The notes under the pieces: generated by a model
Seen by the model: the letters and a program-made list of their open reading frames with translations, nothing else
The model's database searches: none
What the model was told of the DNA's origin: nothing
Made by a program: the position numbers and the translations under genes
NCBI GenBank assembly: GCA_014529385.2
Contig: CM043964.1
Span: forward strand, 135,947,420 to 136,011,419
Origin: Adiantum capillus-veneris
Lineage: Eukaryota > Streptophyta > Polypodiopsida > Polypodiales > Pteridaceae
Direction: 5' to 3'
Length of the DNA: 64,000 nt
In this document: piece by piece, positions 24,311-35,300 of the stretch
Layout: every line of letters starts with the position of its first letter
Position numbering within the stretch: the first letter of the stretch is position 1

Positions 24311-25007
24311 CTAAGCCATGGCTCCTAAATAAATAAAGAGAGAAACGGAATTGTCATTTGTGGATGCATTGCCAGCTTCATCATCTTCGAGTTCGTCATC
24401 CTCCATCTCATCATCTTCATCATCATGACAATCATCCTCGCTAAGACTTGCTGCCGCCGGACTTGATTCATTGACCTCCCTCTCCTCTATTTCCACCTCA
24501 TCCAAAGTCGGAGGTGGAAGAGGGTCAAAGATAGTCTCCACTTCATTAGTGGAAAAAATGGTTCTCCCCCGAGGTGTTACGGGAATTACGAACCAAAGTT
24601 TTGGTTGGTGGATTGTTGGGATATAGATGACCTATAAAATAGAAGCTCAAAGTGAGTAACATAGGTATAACTAAGTCTACAACAAGTAAATAAGAATAAA
24701 AAAGGTACATGTCACTTAGCTGCTCACAATTGCACAGTAAAACTAAATTGTCATACCTCCCTGTCTGATGCACACTAGAGTCCACCATGTAGAGGCCATT
24801 CTCATGTCGTCTAGACACATTTGCAAACCACTTGCACTCGAAGATGAAGCTATGAAAGGTTCTAAAATTAACCTTTAGTATCCTTTCAATAGTTCCGCAG
24901 TACCTGGCTTCATCACCACATGTGTCAAAGTTGCCCATGATGACACAATCCATGGTGGTTCTACGCTCGTCAATGTGGCGCGTACGAAGTGACGACCCTT
25001 TGATCAC
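24311..25007 (-). CDS. tnp2-type transposase: DUF4216 region and acidic C-terminus
   Basis: Two 3' exons of the element 2 transposase. The frame at 25,007-24,546 reads MDCVIMGNFDTCG, YCGTIERILKVNF and FECKWF, the pattern of the DUF4216 domain (conserved FDV.WF core). The next frame (24,541-24,311) is an acidic tail with DDCHDDEDDEMEDDE. The same two-part end is seen in the relative at 62,375-63,082. Exon borders are approximate: 24,630-24,740 looks intronic although it is open. The acidic tail is usual for plant TNPD proteins. Confidence 0.8.
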
Positions 25008-25119
25008 ATAGAGTTAAAGGAAAGGCACTACAAAATAGAAAAATATATTAATTTATCAAATACATATTAAAGATAATTTCAAGAAATAGCGAGACGATAT
25101 GGTTTAGGTATATGAGTAC

Positions 25120-25842
25120 TCTACCTTTGGTATGCAGCCTCGTGCATACTCCCATTCTTTGTTGGTGATGTCTCCTCCACGGGCTTTTGCCTCGCGTCAT
25201 TCTCTCATGAATCCACTCTGCACTAATGAGATCTAGGAAACATGCAAAGTGTCTAGGCACTGTGGGTGTCCTCCTTCCTCCATGTGCTTGTTTCCATGCT
25301 TCCCTCTCTTGCAAACGCTTGGACTTTGCCACTATCCACAAGTCCACCCACTTGGTCATAATCTTTGCATTGAGAATGCAAAAGTTATCGACCACTAGGG
25401 ATAGATTCATATCCATGTTAAGTAGCTTCCCCTTTCCACTTGTCAAGTGTGAAGTCATCCTTGAATCTTCCTTGTCTAACCATATGCGAGGCATTGAAGG
25501 ATCAACTTGTGCCAAATACTCTGATATGTAAACAAATGCCTCTTGAACAATCCACCCTTCGGTCATACATGCCTCTGGTTGAGACCGTAGCCGCACAAAA
25601 TCTTTGAGAGTCTTTAAAAACCTCTCTAAGAAGAACATCCATCGTGCGTGCAGTTGTCCACTTATAGCTATCTCCTCCACCACGTGAACCAAGAGGTGAA
25701 TTTGACTAAGAAGGACCGATCGAGGAAATGCATCTTCAATGGCACACACAGTTTCTGTTGCAAGTGTTTGAGCAGCAGGGATAGCCTCTATTTTGATTTC
25801 CTTGGATCTCACAAATCTGCAAGAAAACACACAAGGATACAC
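25120..25842 (-). CDS. tnp2-type transposase: DUF4218 exon
   Basis: Clear DUF4218 signature on the minus strand: LLSQIHLLVHVVEEIAISGQ, RWMFFLERFLKTLKDFVR, PEACMTEGWIVQEAFVYISE and, near the C-terminal end, FLDLISAEWIHERM. The frame is uninterrupted for over 230 residues. The 63,301-63,942 frame in the CACTA element at the right edge matches it point by point. An intron donor should lie near 25,120 and an acceptor near 25,820. This domain always accompanies tnp2 in plant CACTA transposases. Confidence 0.9.
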
Positions 25843-26168
25843 TAAGTGCTAGTTGAAATTATTGTGTACATAAAAAAGGTGTAGTCAAGTGGAGTCTTGT
25901 GGTGTACCTTACTAGCTCTCCTAATTTGAAAATAGCATCCCTGACTTTCTTGTCCCGACATATACACATACTCACCGGCAGAATGAACTACAATGTAAAT
26001 CAAGAAAAGGGAAAGTGAGTGATAGTCATACACACAAACTATAGATAGAATAGGGAGTATGAAGATTACCTGAAGCATCTTGTGCCAATCGTGGGACTTC
26101 AACGCATACAATTGAATGCTTCCACCCTTCTTCGCTTTTGTGAAAGCTCCCTTTAGCGACCTCATGTA

Positions 26169-27459
26169 TCATGTTGGTGTGCAAATAGAGGCAGTGGTAC
26201 CCTTCACCTTGTCTAATTCTTCTTTTGCTAGCATCCATGGTGCTTTAGGAAGCACAATCTTTCCATTTGGGACACGCCCTGGAGTGGCAGAGGTGGGGAG
26301 ACGTTTTAAAAGCCTCAAATCCTCCCTCGCACCCAAAAAGTCCTTCCTGCCAATAATGTGGTCCCACAGTGTTTGGGCTACATTCTTGAATATGTGCATG
26401 GGATCCAAGAGGTGTTGTATTTTTAAGTCCTTCCAATATAGAAGCCTTAAAGATATGGAATACCTTGACATACCTTTTGGTGGAGGACACGGAGCCGGAT
26501 TGTTGTTGTGGTGTTCCTCCCAAATGGTTGCCCAATCTGCCATTGTGAGCTTTAGAGGAGCCTTCCCATTTTTTGGAGCCTTGCGCTTAATATGCCCTTG
26601 GGGTAAGAAACGATGGTTGTTTGGATAGATTACCTTGCTCAAGGAAGCTGGCGTCTCCGTCACCAATGATGGCCCGCAAGTAGGACATGCATTGTGGCCC
26701 GATGTGGACAACCCTACATACATATCACATGGTTAGAGAGATGAGTGAACTAAAGTGAGCTAAAGGGAGCTAAAGGGAGAGAGGGAATGAGGGAGAGAGA
26801 GATAGAGGATAGGGGGTTACCAAAAATCTCCCCTTGCATCGCAGGGTCCTACTTGGTTGTCTCACATGGTGGAATATTGTAGTTGACGATCACCACAGGC
26901 CAAGTGCTCCATGAAATAGACTTAGTGCCAAAGGGGTTGACACCATCACTTGCTAACCCAAGTCTCAAGTGTCGAGGCTCCAACCCAAACTCTGGCCATT
27001 GAGTTTTGATGTGCCTCCATGCAGGTGAATTGTAGGGACACGCATCATTCCATCATTTGAACGATGGTTTGCGTGCCACGCGAGAAGCTCCACGGTATAC
27101 CTGCTTTTAAACATGTGTTGGATGCGAGGAATTAATGGGAAATGTTTTAATACCTTGCGGGATAGGTGTGCCCCGCTCACACCTATCTTGTATCATGCCT
27201 CCCCGCACACGGGACATGAGGTAGCATGTGCATGCTCATTGTGGTATAGCATGCAATCGTTGACACACACATGGATGCGCTCATACTCCATTCCAAGTGC
27301 AGTGACATACGATCTAGCTCGTCGACGATCTGGAGGCATGTGGTGATCATCTGGCAACATTTTTCCCATCAAACTACAACAAACATGCGTATTAGTATAA
27401 TTCCTAGAAGACGACACCATAAAGAGAGAGGGAGAGAGTATATAAAAGCCACATTCCAT
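26169..27459 (-). CDS. tnp2 catalytic region of CACTA element 2
   Basis: The Transposase_21/tnp2 core in order: ALGMEYERIHVCVNDCMLYH and CPVCGEA (27,340-27,193), HFPLIPRIQHMFKSR and AWHANHRSNDGMM (27,150-27,030), RLGLASDGVNPFGTKS (about 26,930), the CPTCGPSL finger with NHRFLP (26,690-26,610), LLDPMHIFKNVAQTLWDHI and PNGKIVLPKAPW (26,400-26,240). Frames change between pieces: one small frameshift near 27,180 and a probable intron at about 26,720-26,825. The chain looks largely intact, making this the best transposase of the window. Confidence 0.88.
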
Positions 27460-28074
27460 ACTTACAGAAGTAGTGCATTGACACTTGCATTACTCCAACC
27501 GAATTTTGCTTGCAAGTTGAGTACTTCCTACGATGCTCGGAGCACCGAGTACCGTGCACCGTCGTAAAGAGGTGTTCGGCACTCGTCAATCTATCCTCCG
27601 TTTTGGCAGCCCGTTTAGTGCAAGGCTGACAATCCTCTTCGCACACGTCACGCTCATGAGCTAGTAACTCATCACACATGTCGAACATGTACTCATCCTC
27701 TACCTCAAAGTGTGATGAAGACACCATAGGAGCTGCCGATGTAGAGCCAATAGCAGGATCACGATGCGGTGCACCCAAATCGCACATTCTCTCTTGCCTC
27801 TGTCGTTCGGCCTTGCGCCTCGGTGCATCACCACCGAACACAGACCAATGGGCCACCTCCTCAAGCGACAGGTGAGTCGTGCTATCATCTCTCTGAGTGC
27901 TTTTCTAAGGATGCCAAAGCCCTTCTTTCTTCACGTGCTCCAAAGCAATGCGCCTCAAGCGAGGAATTTCCCTTTTGCACTTGGCGCAAGGACAAGGTAG
28001 TTTTTCCTTGAGCCAACGATCTCGCTCTGGGCCTCCAGGAGGACCACGATCATCCCAGTCGATGTCCTGCACAC
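27404..28074 (-). pseudogene. N-terminal part of the element 2 transposase
   Basis: Starts near 28,074 with DIDWDDRGPPGGPERDRW, then LPCPCAKCKREIPRLRRIAL and EHVKKEGLWHP. This is the transposase-associated N-terminal region with a CxCxxC Cys cluster. An in-frame TAG follows WHP (about 27,912). The same frame then continues with STTHLSLEEVAHWSVFGG and a linker to about 27,420. The stop means that as it stands the full protein cannot be made without readthrough or splicing around it. A donor near 28,070 suggests an earlier 5' exon. Confidence 0.8.
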
Positions 28075-28473
28075 GCGAAAGGTTGTTTATTTAGTCATGT
28101 ATCCTAAAAAATAAATAATTAGAAAAACACTTAATTCCATTAGAAAAATTACATATAGTTAAAGTCAAAGGGAATAAATGACCATGAGTGTTAAAATTAT
28201 TTTTTAACTAAAAGATATTTTTAAAAATTCAATTAATAAACATTTAAAAGTACTACAAAATAAAGTATCCATAAAAAATTAAAAATCTTCATCAAAAAAC
28301 TCAAAAGGCTAAAAAATGAAATAATGTATAGCTAAGGGTGGGGGGGTGGTTTGTAACCCCCCCCCCCCCCCCCTTTGCAACCTCCGATTCGCATGTATCC
28401 GTTTGAAATGACTGGCCGCGATAATATGAGCGGTAATAAGCCGGTAATACGCGCGGTAATAGAGAAAGATATG

Positions 28474-28488
<15 letters not shown>

Positions 28489-28541
<53 letters not shown>

Positions 28542-28644
28542 GATAAAGAGGGAGAGAAATAGATAAAGAGAGTGAGAGAGAAAGAGGGATAAAGATAGAT
28601 AAATAGAGAGAGAGAATTAATGAGAGAGAGAGAGAGAGATTTAA

Positions 28645-28691
<47 letters not shown>

Positions 28692-28773
28692 GATAAAGAG
28701 GGAGAGAAATGTTAGATAAAGAGAGAGAAATAGATAAAGAGAATGAGACAAAAAGAGGGATAGAGGTAGATAA

Positions 28774-28820
<47 letters not shown>

Positions 28821-28890
28821 TTTAAAGAGGGAGAGAAATGTTAGATAGAGAGAGAGAGAGGGAGAGAGTGAGAGAGAAATAGGGATAGAT

Positions 28891-28947
<57 letters not shown>

Positions 28948-28982
28948 AAAGAGAGAGAGAGTGATAGCAAAATAGGGAAAGA

Positions 28983-29042
<60 letters not shown>

Positions 29043-29349
29043 GAGGGAAAGAGATAGGGATATGGATAGAGGGAGTCCATGTTAGGGAAAGAGGGAGAGA
29101 GATAGAGATAGGGATAGGGATAGAGGGAGAGAGTGATAGGGAAAGAGGGAGAGAGATAGAGATAGGGATAGGGATAGAAGGAGAGAGTGATAGGGAAAGA
29201 GGGAGAGAGAGGGAGGGAGGGATAGAAAGAAAGAGAGAGATAGAGAGAAAGAGAGGGAGAGAAAGAAAGAGAGATAGAGAGGTAGAGAAAGAAAGAGGGA
29301 GAGATAGAGTGAGAGAGGAAAAGACAGAGATAGAGGGAAATAGGGAGAG

Positions 29350-29392
<43 letters not shown>

Positions 29393-29730
29393 AATAGAGA
29401 GAGAGAGAGTAGATAGAGAGAAAGAAATAGAGATAGATAAAGAGAGGGAAAGAGAGAGATAGAGGGAAATAGGGATAGGGAAAGAGAGAGAGAGGAATAG
29501 AGATAGAGAGAAAGAGAGGGAAAGAGGTAGAGAAAGAGAGAGATAGAGAGGGAGAGAAAGAAAGAGAGAGAAATAGAGGGAGAGAGGGAAAGAGGGAGAT
29601 AGGGATAGGGAAAGAGAGAGAGTAGATAGAGAGGGAGAGAAAAAGAGAAAGAAAGAGAGATAGAGAAAGAGAGGGAGAGAGGGAAAGAGGTAGAGAAAGA
29701 AAGAGAGGGAGAGAGGGAGAAAGCGAAGGG
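28489..29730. repeat. 1.2-kb GA-rich tract inside CACTA element 2
   Basis: Pure and interrupted (GA)n with GATAAAGAGG, GATAGGGATA and GAAAGAGGGA variants, purine-only for long stretches on the plus strand. It separates the transposase gene from the captured Hsp70-like segment. Ser/Leu-rich minus-strand frames up to 377 codons cross it, but only their first about 80 codons have real content. Confidence 0.97.
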
Positions 29731-29960
29731 CAGCCCATCCCCAAGCTTGGAGGGTGTAGGTAGAAGACAATGGGTTCCACTTGTAAAACATGTTGATCCA
29801 TGTTTTGCAATAACGGGATGAAGCGGCTGCCTCAGTTTGTGAGGCCATTCTAGGACATGGTGGATGTCCCTGGGGTCGCTCTTGTGGATGTACGTGAAGC
29901 CCGAAAAAGTGGTGCCCAAGTCCAAAGCCACCATGACCTTAGCCGAGACCTCCATGCCTC
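29731..29960 (-). pseudogene. HSPA12/Hsp70-like N-terminal exon fragment captured in CACTA
   Basis: The minus strand reads MEVSAKVMVALDLGTTFSGF from 29,955, then TYIHKSDPRDIHHVLEWP. DLGTTFSG is the phosphate-1 loop of the Hsp70/actin-fold ATPases. The I/V-A-DLGTT-SGF plus a following WP pattern fits the HSPA12-type branch better than canonical Hsp70. In another frame the same strand continues YCKTWINMFYKW and LQAWGWAAL, also in keeping with that branch, implying a one-base shift near 29,835. The frame then runs into the GA tract. No further Hsp70 motifs (phosphate-2, adenosine) are present, so this is a fragment. Neighbouring CACTA genes belong to transposition; this one does not. Confidence 0.72.
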
Positions 29961-30041
29961 GACAGAAGATGTCGCCATGTTTGGCTTATCATCTCTGAGA
30001 GTGCTTGCTTTACATGGAGGCGCAGACATGACTCTAGGATG

Positions 30042-30075
<34 letters not shown>

Positions 30076-30111
30076 TCAGTGAGAGAAATAGAATTACTTA
30101 TTGCATTAGAT

Positions 30112-30930
30112 TAGAATTGTAATGTTACGATCAATTGATCACTTAGATGTTGAATTTAGGTGCAGCCAACACAAAACGATGGCTACATTTACAACCTTAA
30201 CATATATATGTGTGTACATATATATCTGTTTATGCATGTATGTAAGCACTACACTAAGTACGGGAGCATACCATCCAAAGGTTTGACGCTTCCTCTTGGG
30301 TACAGTCCTTTTTTAATCGTGGCATTGGGGTCATTGATCCACTCATGCATGGATTACCACAATGTACCTTTGGTTTTACCACGGTTGAGACTGCGATGAT
30401 ATCTAAAGAGGTGCAGTTGACCTTTGGCACTACTAGCCTCTACTTAGGTCTACTAATATGTGTATGTATCTACGTGTTTGTGTGCTAATATATATATCCT
30501 CTGGGAGAGAATTGTAATGTTATGATCAATTGATCACTTAGACGTTGAATTTAGATGCACAGCCAACACAAAACGATGGCTACATTTACAACCTTAACAG
30601 ATATATGTGTGAACATATATATCTGTTTATGCACGTATGTAGGCACTAAGTATAGGGAGCATAGCATCCGAAGGTTAGACGCTTCCTCTTGGATATAGTC
30701 CTTTTTTAATCATGGCGTTGCGGTCATTGATCCACTCATGCATGGATTATCGCAACGTACCTTTGGTTTTTCCAGGGTTGAGACTGTGATGATATCTAAA
30801 GAGGTGCAGTTGACCTTTGGCACTACTAGCCTCTACTTAGGTCTACCAGTATGTATATGTATCTACGCGTTTGTGTGGTAATATACTTGTGTACGTATAT
30901 TTAGATGAGTGAGTAGGGTGGAAAGCTTAA
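30112..30930. repeat. 395-bp tandem duplication in element 2
   Basis: ATTGTAATGTTACGATCAAT at 30,116 recurs at 30,511, and the following about 390 bp match with scattered changes (TTCCTCTTGG, AAAGAGGTGCAGTTGACC, CTACTAGCCTCTACTTAGG in both). It is noncoding and lies just upstream of the plus-strand gene, so it may contain its promoter. Confidence 0.93.
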
Positions 30931-30955
30931 TCTTATATTGCTCTTTGTAATGTAG

Positions 30956-31960
30956 ATGTCAGACGACACACCAACTGGTGAGGAGCAACCAGCTGGCTCT
31001 TCTTTTGGTTGGTTCACATCTCAGGTGGGCTCCCACCCGGGGTGGACATCGCCTCCAGTGGACCCACTTTCAGAGAGTACCATCCCTGATGCAGAGGACG
31101 AGGATACTGACGCACCAGTGCAAGACACGCATGGGTGCTACTACAGGGTTAAATATGGCGGGGAGGTTGATTTTGGCACAGCACAAGGCAGGGCATTTTG
31201 ACGCCATCTACAAATTCTTATACATTCACTCTATTAGCAAGATTTCCAAACACCCTCGATCAACGTTTTTCACACTAATGGTTGGAGGGCTACATAAAGA
31301 CATTTCTAAAAAACAAGCAGTCCACTGTGCGGCATGCAACAGCCAACCAGGTCAGAGATCCAGACAGGTGTTATTGCGGTGGCAACATGGCAGATGCGGA
31401 GTGGGAGTGGGCAATTCAAGAGAAGAGCGATCAAGCTGCGACGGGCTCATCATATAGACAACAACGCGAGGCCCGCGCAAGACAGACTCCCACGCACTAT
31501 GGCTTAGGAGGCAAGAGAGCTTGGAAGGATAAATATGTAAGATTATTTGAATTATAACGTCGATTGTTGATTATAAAGATTGTAGTTGATAATTTTGTAT
31601 TGTTATTGCTAACTTAGGAAAATGTCACTCTCTCTCGACCAAGCAGAGAGATGGTCAAGTATCGGGAGCAACATACAGAATTTGATACTTGGCGATGGTT
31701 GTTTGAAAACAACCACATCTCTCACGAGCAATTCGACGCGGCCGTTGGACCACTACAAGCGGTAAGTTTAAACAAGTAATTTTGTATCAATTGTTTTGAG
31801 CTGTGGATAATTGTTAAATTTGGTTTGGTTTATGTAGAGTCAAAGTGATCCAACATACGTGCCTCTGGATGACGACGAGGATTACATTAAAAAATGTTTT
31901 GTCAAAACTTTCGTAAAGTCCGTGGCACAATGTATATACAACTATTTACTTTTTATTGTA
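30956..31960 (+). CDS. Second gene of CACTA element 2, domain not recognised
   Basis: Likely start at 30,956 (MSDDTPTGEEQPAGSSFGWF). Exon 1 continues VDPLSESTIPDAEDEDTDAP and HGCYYRVKYGGEVDF; a frameshift or intron lies near 31,200. The next frame reads YIKTFLKNKQSTVRHATANQ, DPDRCYCGGN.ADAEWEWAIQE and THYGLGGKRAWKDKY, ending at a GTAAGATT donor (31,537). Exon 3 (about 31,618-31,760) reads NVTLSRPSREMVKYREQHTE and WRWLFENNHISHEQFD, and ends at GTAAG. Exon 4 starts SQSDPTYVPLDDDEDY. It shares no motif with Transposase_24 that I can see but has the same place in the element, so an accessory DNA-binding role is only inferred. A decayed relative lies at 14.9-16.1 kb. Confidence 0.65.
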
Positions 31961-32059
31961 ACTTTTTTAAATAGTTGATCTTCTACATTTTTAATTGTCA
32001 AGGTAAAGTAAAGGGTATTTTTTATACTCTTCCAAAAAACAATTGATGTCTTATTGTTT

Positions 32060-32339
32060 TATGCAGGTCAAAAATAAAGGTGCTCATTTAATTTGGGTGG
32101 CCCAAATGAGCACCTTTATTTTTTAATTGGCGTTTAGCGGTAATATACACGGTAATAATAGCGGCAAAGGTCGCGGTAATAGCAGCGGGTATATTGCCGC
32201 GACTATTATCGCGCTTATTACTGATAAACCACTACCGCGTTCATAGCGCGGTTATTGCCGCCCACGCAAACTTTTCTCTCCTTTTTCCTTTGTTTTTCCG
32301 TGGCAATGTTAGCGGTTATAGACAACTCCTCTTATAGTA
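32060..32339 (+). promoter_or_regulatory. Right subterminal repeats and end of element 2
   Basis: AATGAGCACCTTTATTTTTT, then GCGGTAATA words in both orientations (32,126-32,262), ending AGACAACTCCTCTTATAGTA at 32,339. AGGTGCTCATTTAA..TGGG paired with CCCAAATGAGCACCT just upstream (32,078-32,125) can form a strong hairpin. Confidence 0.78.
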
Positions 32340-32345
32340 TAGTCT

Positions 32346-35300
32346 ACATTTGTATGTACAACCATGTGAAGTCAAAATGAATTTGGTGTGATATCTTGGC
32401 AAATAAGAAACAATGAAATTTTCTTTTGTTTCCATAGGTCATATGTTCTCATCCTTTCTTTTTTACTCCAAGTTGGTCACAACGTACCGACACTCTCCAT
32501 GCTACATGATGCTACTAACTTGGCACATTGATTACTGTGGATACAAGTCCCACGAGGATTTTATAAAAAAAAACTATTTTGAAAACTCACACATTCCACC
32601 AACTTGGTTTTCATGTTGGCCCATCACATGATGACATAATGTTCTCTTGCATGCCTTTTTGTTGCCCATGTGCTACTCTCTTGGACACCCTTATCACCAC
32701 ATTGCACACACACATCTTAGCTTTGCATGGCCTCCTTCACTCTCTCGAATGGAACACCCACCCAACACACAGACATACACGCACACACATACCCTATTTT
32801 TTGGATGCAATCAAGGATGGACCCACACCCCGCACCCACCCCTACCTTTTTGGCTGCATATGCACTACCTTGAAGCCACATATGGTGCATATAAAAATAC
32901 ATACACACGTATTTGTGTTGCCCACATTTTTTTGTTGCTATACCTTAAGAAGCACGCACACACTCTCCCGTGTTCACAACCACCTGCCCTCGCATACCCC
33001 ATCATGCAAGCGCAGGACCCCTCATCATTCCTCTACTTCACTGTCCAATTATGGTGTAGGCTAATTACACCACCATAACACATCCACATGTTCCACTCAA
33101 GGCTGCTTAGGATGTGCTACCCATCGTGGTGCAAAGCACAACATAGGCTCATATTCAGATACCCATAAGCACACTATCACACATATATTGAACATGGCTT
33201 GATAATGAAGAAATTGTCAACATTTGTGTGTACAATCATGTGTAATCAAAATGAATTTTGGTGTGATATCTTGGCAAATAAGAAACAATGAAATTTTCTC
33301 TTGTTTCAATAGGTCATATTTTCTCATCCTTTCTTTTTTACTCCAAGTTGGTCACAACATACCCACACTCTCCATGTTACATGATGCTCCTACCTTGGCA
33401 CATTGATTACTATGAAGGCAAGTCCCACGAGGATTTTTTTTTTAAAAAAACGTATTTTGAAAACTCTCACACACTCCACCAACTTACTTTTCATGTTGGC
33501 CCATAACATGATGACACAATACTCTCTTGGGTGCCTTTTTGTTGCTCATGTGCTACTCTTGTGGCCACCTTTATCACCACATTGCACACACACATCTTAG
33601 CTCTCCCTGGCCTCCTTCACTCTCTTGCATGGAAAATTCACCCAACACACAGACATACACACTTACACACATACCCTCTTTTTTGGTTGCAATCAAGGAT
33701 GGACCCACACCCACCCCTACCTTTTCGGTTGCAGATGCACTACCGTCAAGGCACCTATGGTGCATATAAAAATACATACACACGTATTTGTGTTGCCCAC
33801 ATATCCTTGTTGCTACACCTTGGAATGCATGCACACACTCTCTCGTGTTCATACTTGCCCTCGCATACCCCATCATGCAATCCCAGGACCCACATCATTC
33901 CTCTACCTCACTGTCCAATTATGAAGAAGGCTAATTACACCACCATAACACATCCACATGCTCCATTCAAGGCTGCTTACGATGTGCTACCCATCCTGGT
34001 GCAAAGCACAACATAGGCTCATATTCACATACCCATAAGCACATTATAACACACATACTAAATTTGGCTTGATAATGAAGAAATTGTCAACATTTGTGTG
34101 TACAATCATGTGTAATCAAAATGAACTTTGGTGTGATATCTTGGCAAATAAAAAACAATGAAATTTTCTTTTGTTTCAATAGGTCATATGTTCTCATCCT
34201 TTCTTTTTTACTCCAAGTTGGTCACAACGTGCCCACACTCTCCATGTTACATGATGCTACTACCTTGGCACATTGGTTACCGTGGGAATAAGTCCCACAA
34301 TGATTTATTTATTTTTTTAAGCTATTTTGAAAACACTCCACCAACTTGGCTTTTCATGTTGGCCCATCACATGATGACACAATACTCTCTCGTGTGCCTT
34401 TTGTTTGCCCATGTGCTACTCTCCTGGCCACCCTTATCACCACATTGCACACACACATCTTAGCTGTCCCTGGCCTCCTTCACTCTCTCACATGGAAAAC
34501 CCACCAAACACACACATACCCTCTTTTTTGGTTGCAATCAAGAATGGACCCACACCTCGCACCCACCCCTACCTTTTTGGCTGCATATGCCCTACCTTCA
34601 AGCCACCTATGGTGCATATACAAATACATACACACGTATTTGTATTGCCCACCTATCCTTGTTGCTACACCTTGGAATGTACGCACACACTCTCCCGTGT
34701 TCACAGCCACCTGCCTCCACATACCCCATCATGCAAGCCGAGGACCCACGTCATTCCTCTACCTCATTGTCCAATTATGACATAGGCTAATTACACCACC
34801 ATAACACGTCCACATGTTTCATTCAAGGCCCGGGGGATTCACCATGGAAAACTTATCGTACCACGTAAGTGCAAGGGAGGGGGTTTTTTTTTACAAGTTA
34901 CATAAGCGTATAAGTTAGGGGTAGGCCCCCGATAATTTATCTCCCAAGCTTTAAAATAAGGGAGGGGGTATCATATTTATGGTTGGGGGGGGAGTGATAA
35001 AAGGGAAAATGAAAGGAAGTTTTTGTGTTTTAAAATCATGGCTTCCCAAAAGAGTCTTCCCTTAAACTTATAAGTCAATAGCTACAAAGGTAATGCAAGA
35101 ACTAACACTGCTATGTATCAATTGCTTGTTTTATGATTATTGTGTACTTGCACTTCTTTGTATCAATTGCTTGTTTTATGATTATTGTTCATTTGTTGAC
35201 GGATAAAATTTATAAAGAGTTTGTATAAATGCAAACCTACATGGCGAACCTAACACAACTTTATAACCATGTCTTTTGAGTAATTTAGATGGGTCGGAAT

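Larger units (their letters stand above)
23454..32339 (-). mobile_element. CACTA (En/Spm) transposon, element 2, near full length
   Basis: The left end is CACTACGAAAATCTCC at 23,454; the right end is AACTCCTCTTATAGTA, giving TACTATAAGAGG on the other strand. Subterminal TTATTACCGC/GCGGTAATAA words cluster at 23,580-23,655 and 32,130-32,270. The interior holds a minus-strand transposase gene (24.3-28.07 kb), a GA tract, a captured Hsp70-like segment, a 395-bp duplication and a plus-strand second gene. Length about 8.9 kb. The two ends are only moderately alike and I see no clean 3-bp target duplication, so the exact borders are tentative. Confidence 0.8.

Noticed and set aside
28641-29810. Long Ser/Leu-rich minus-strand frames of up to 377 codons
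   Set aside because: They are translations of GA/CT dinucleotide repeat, open in several frames at once. Only the first about 80 codons from 29,955 have independent content.
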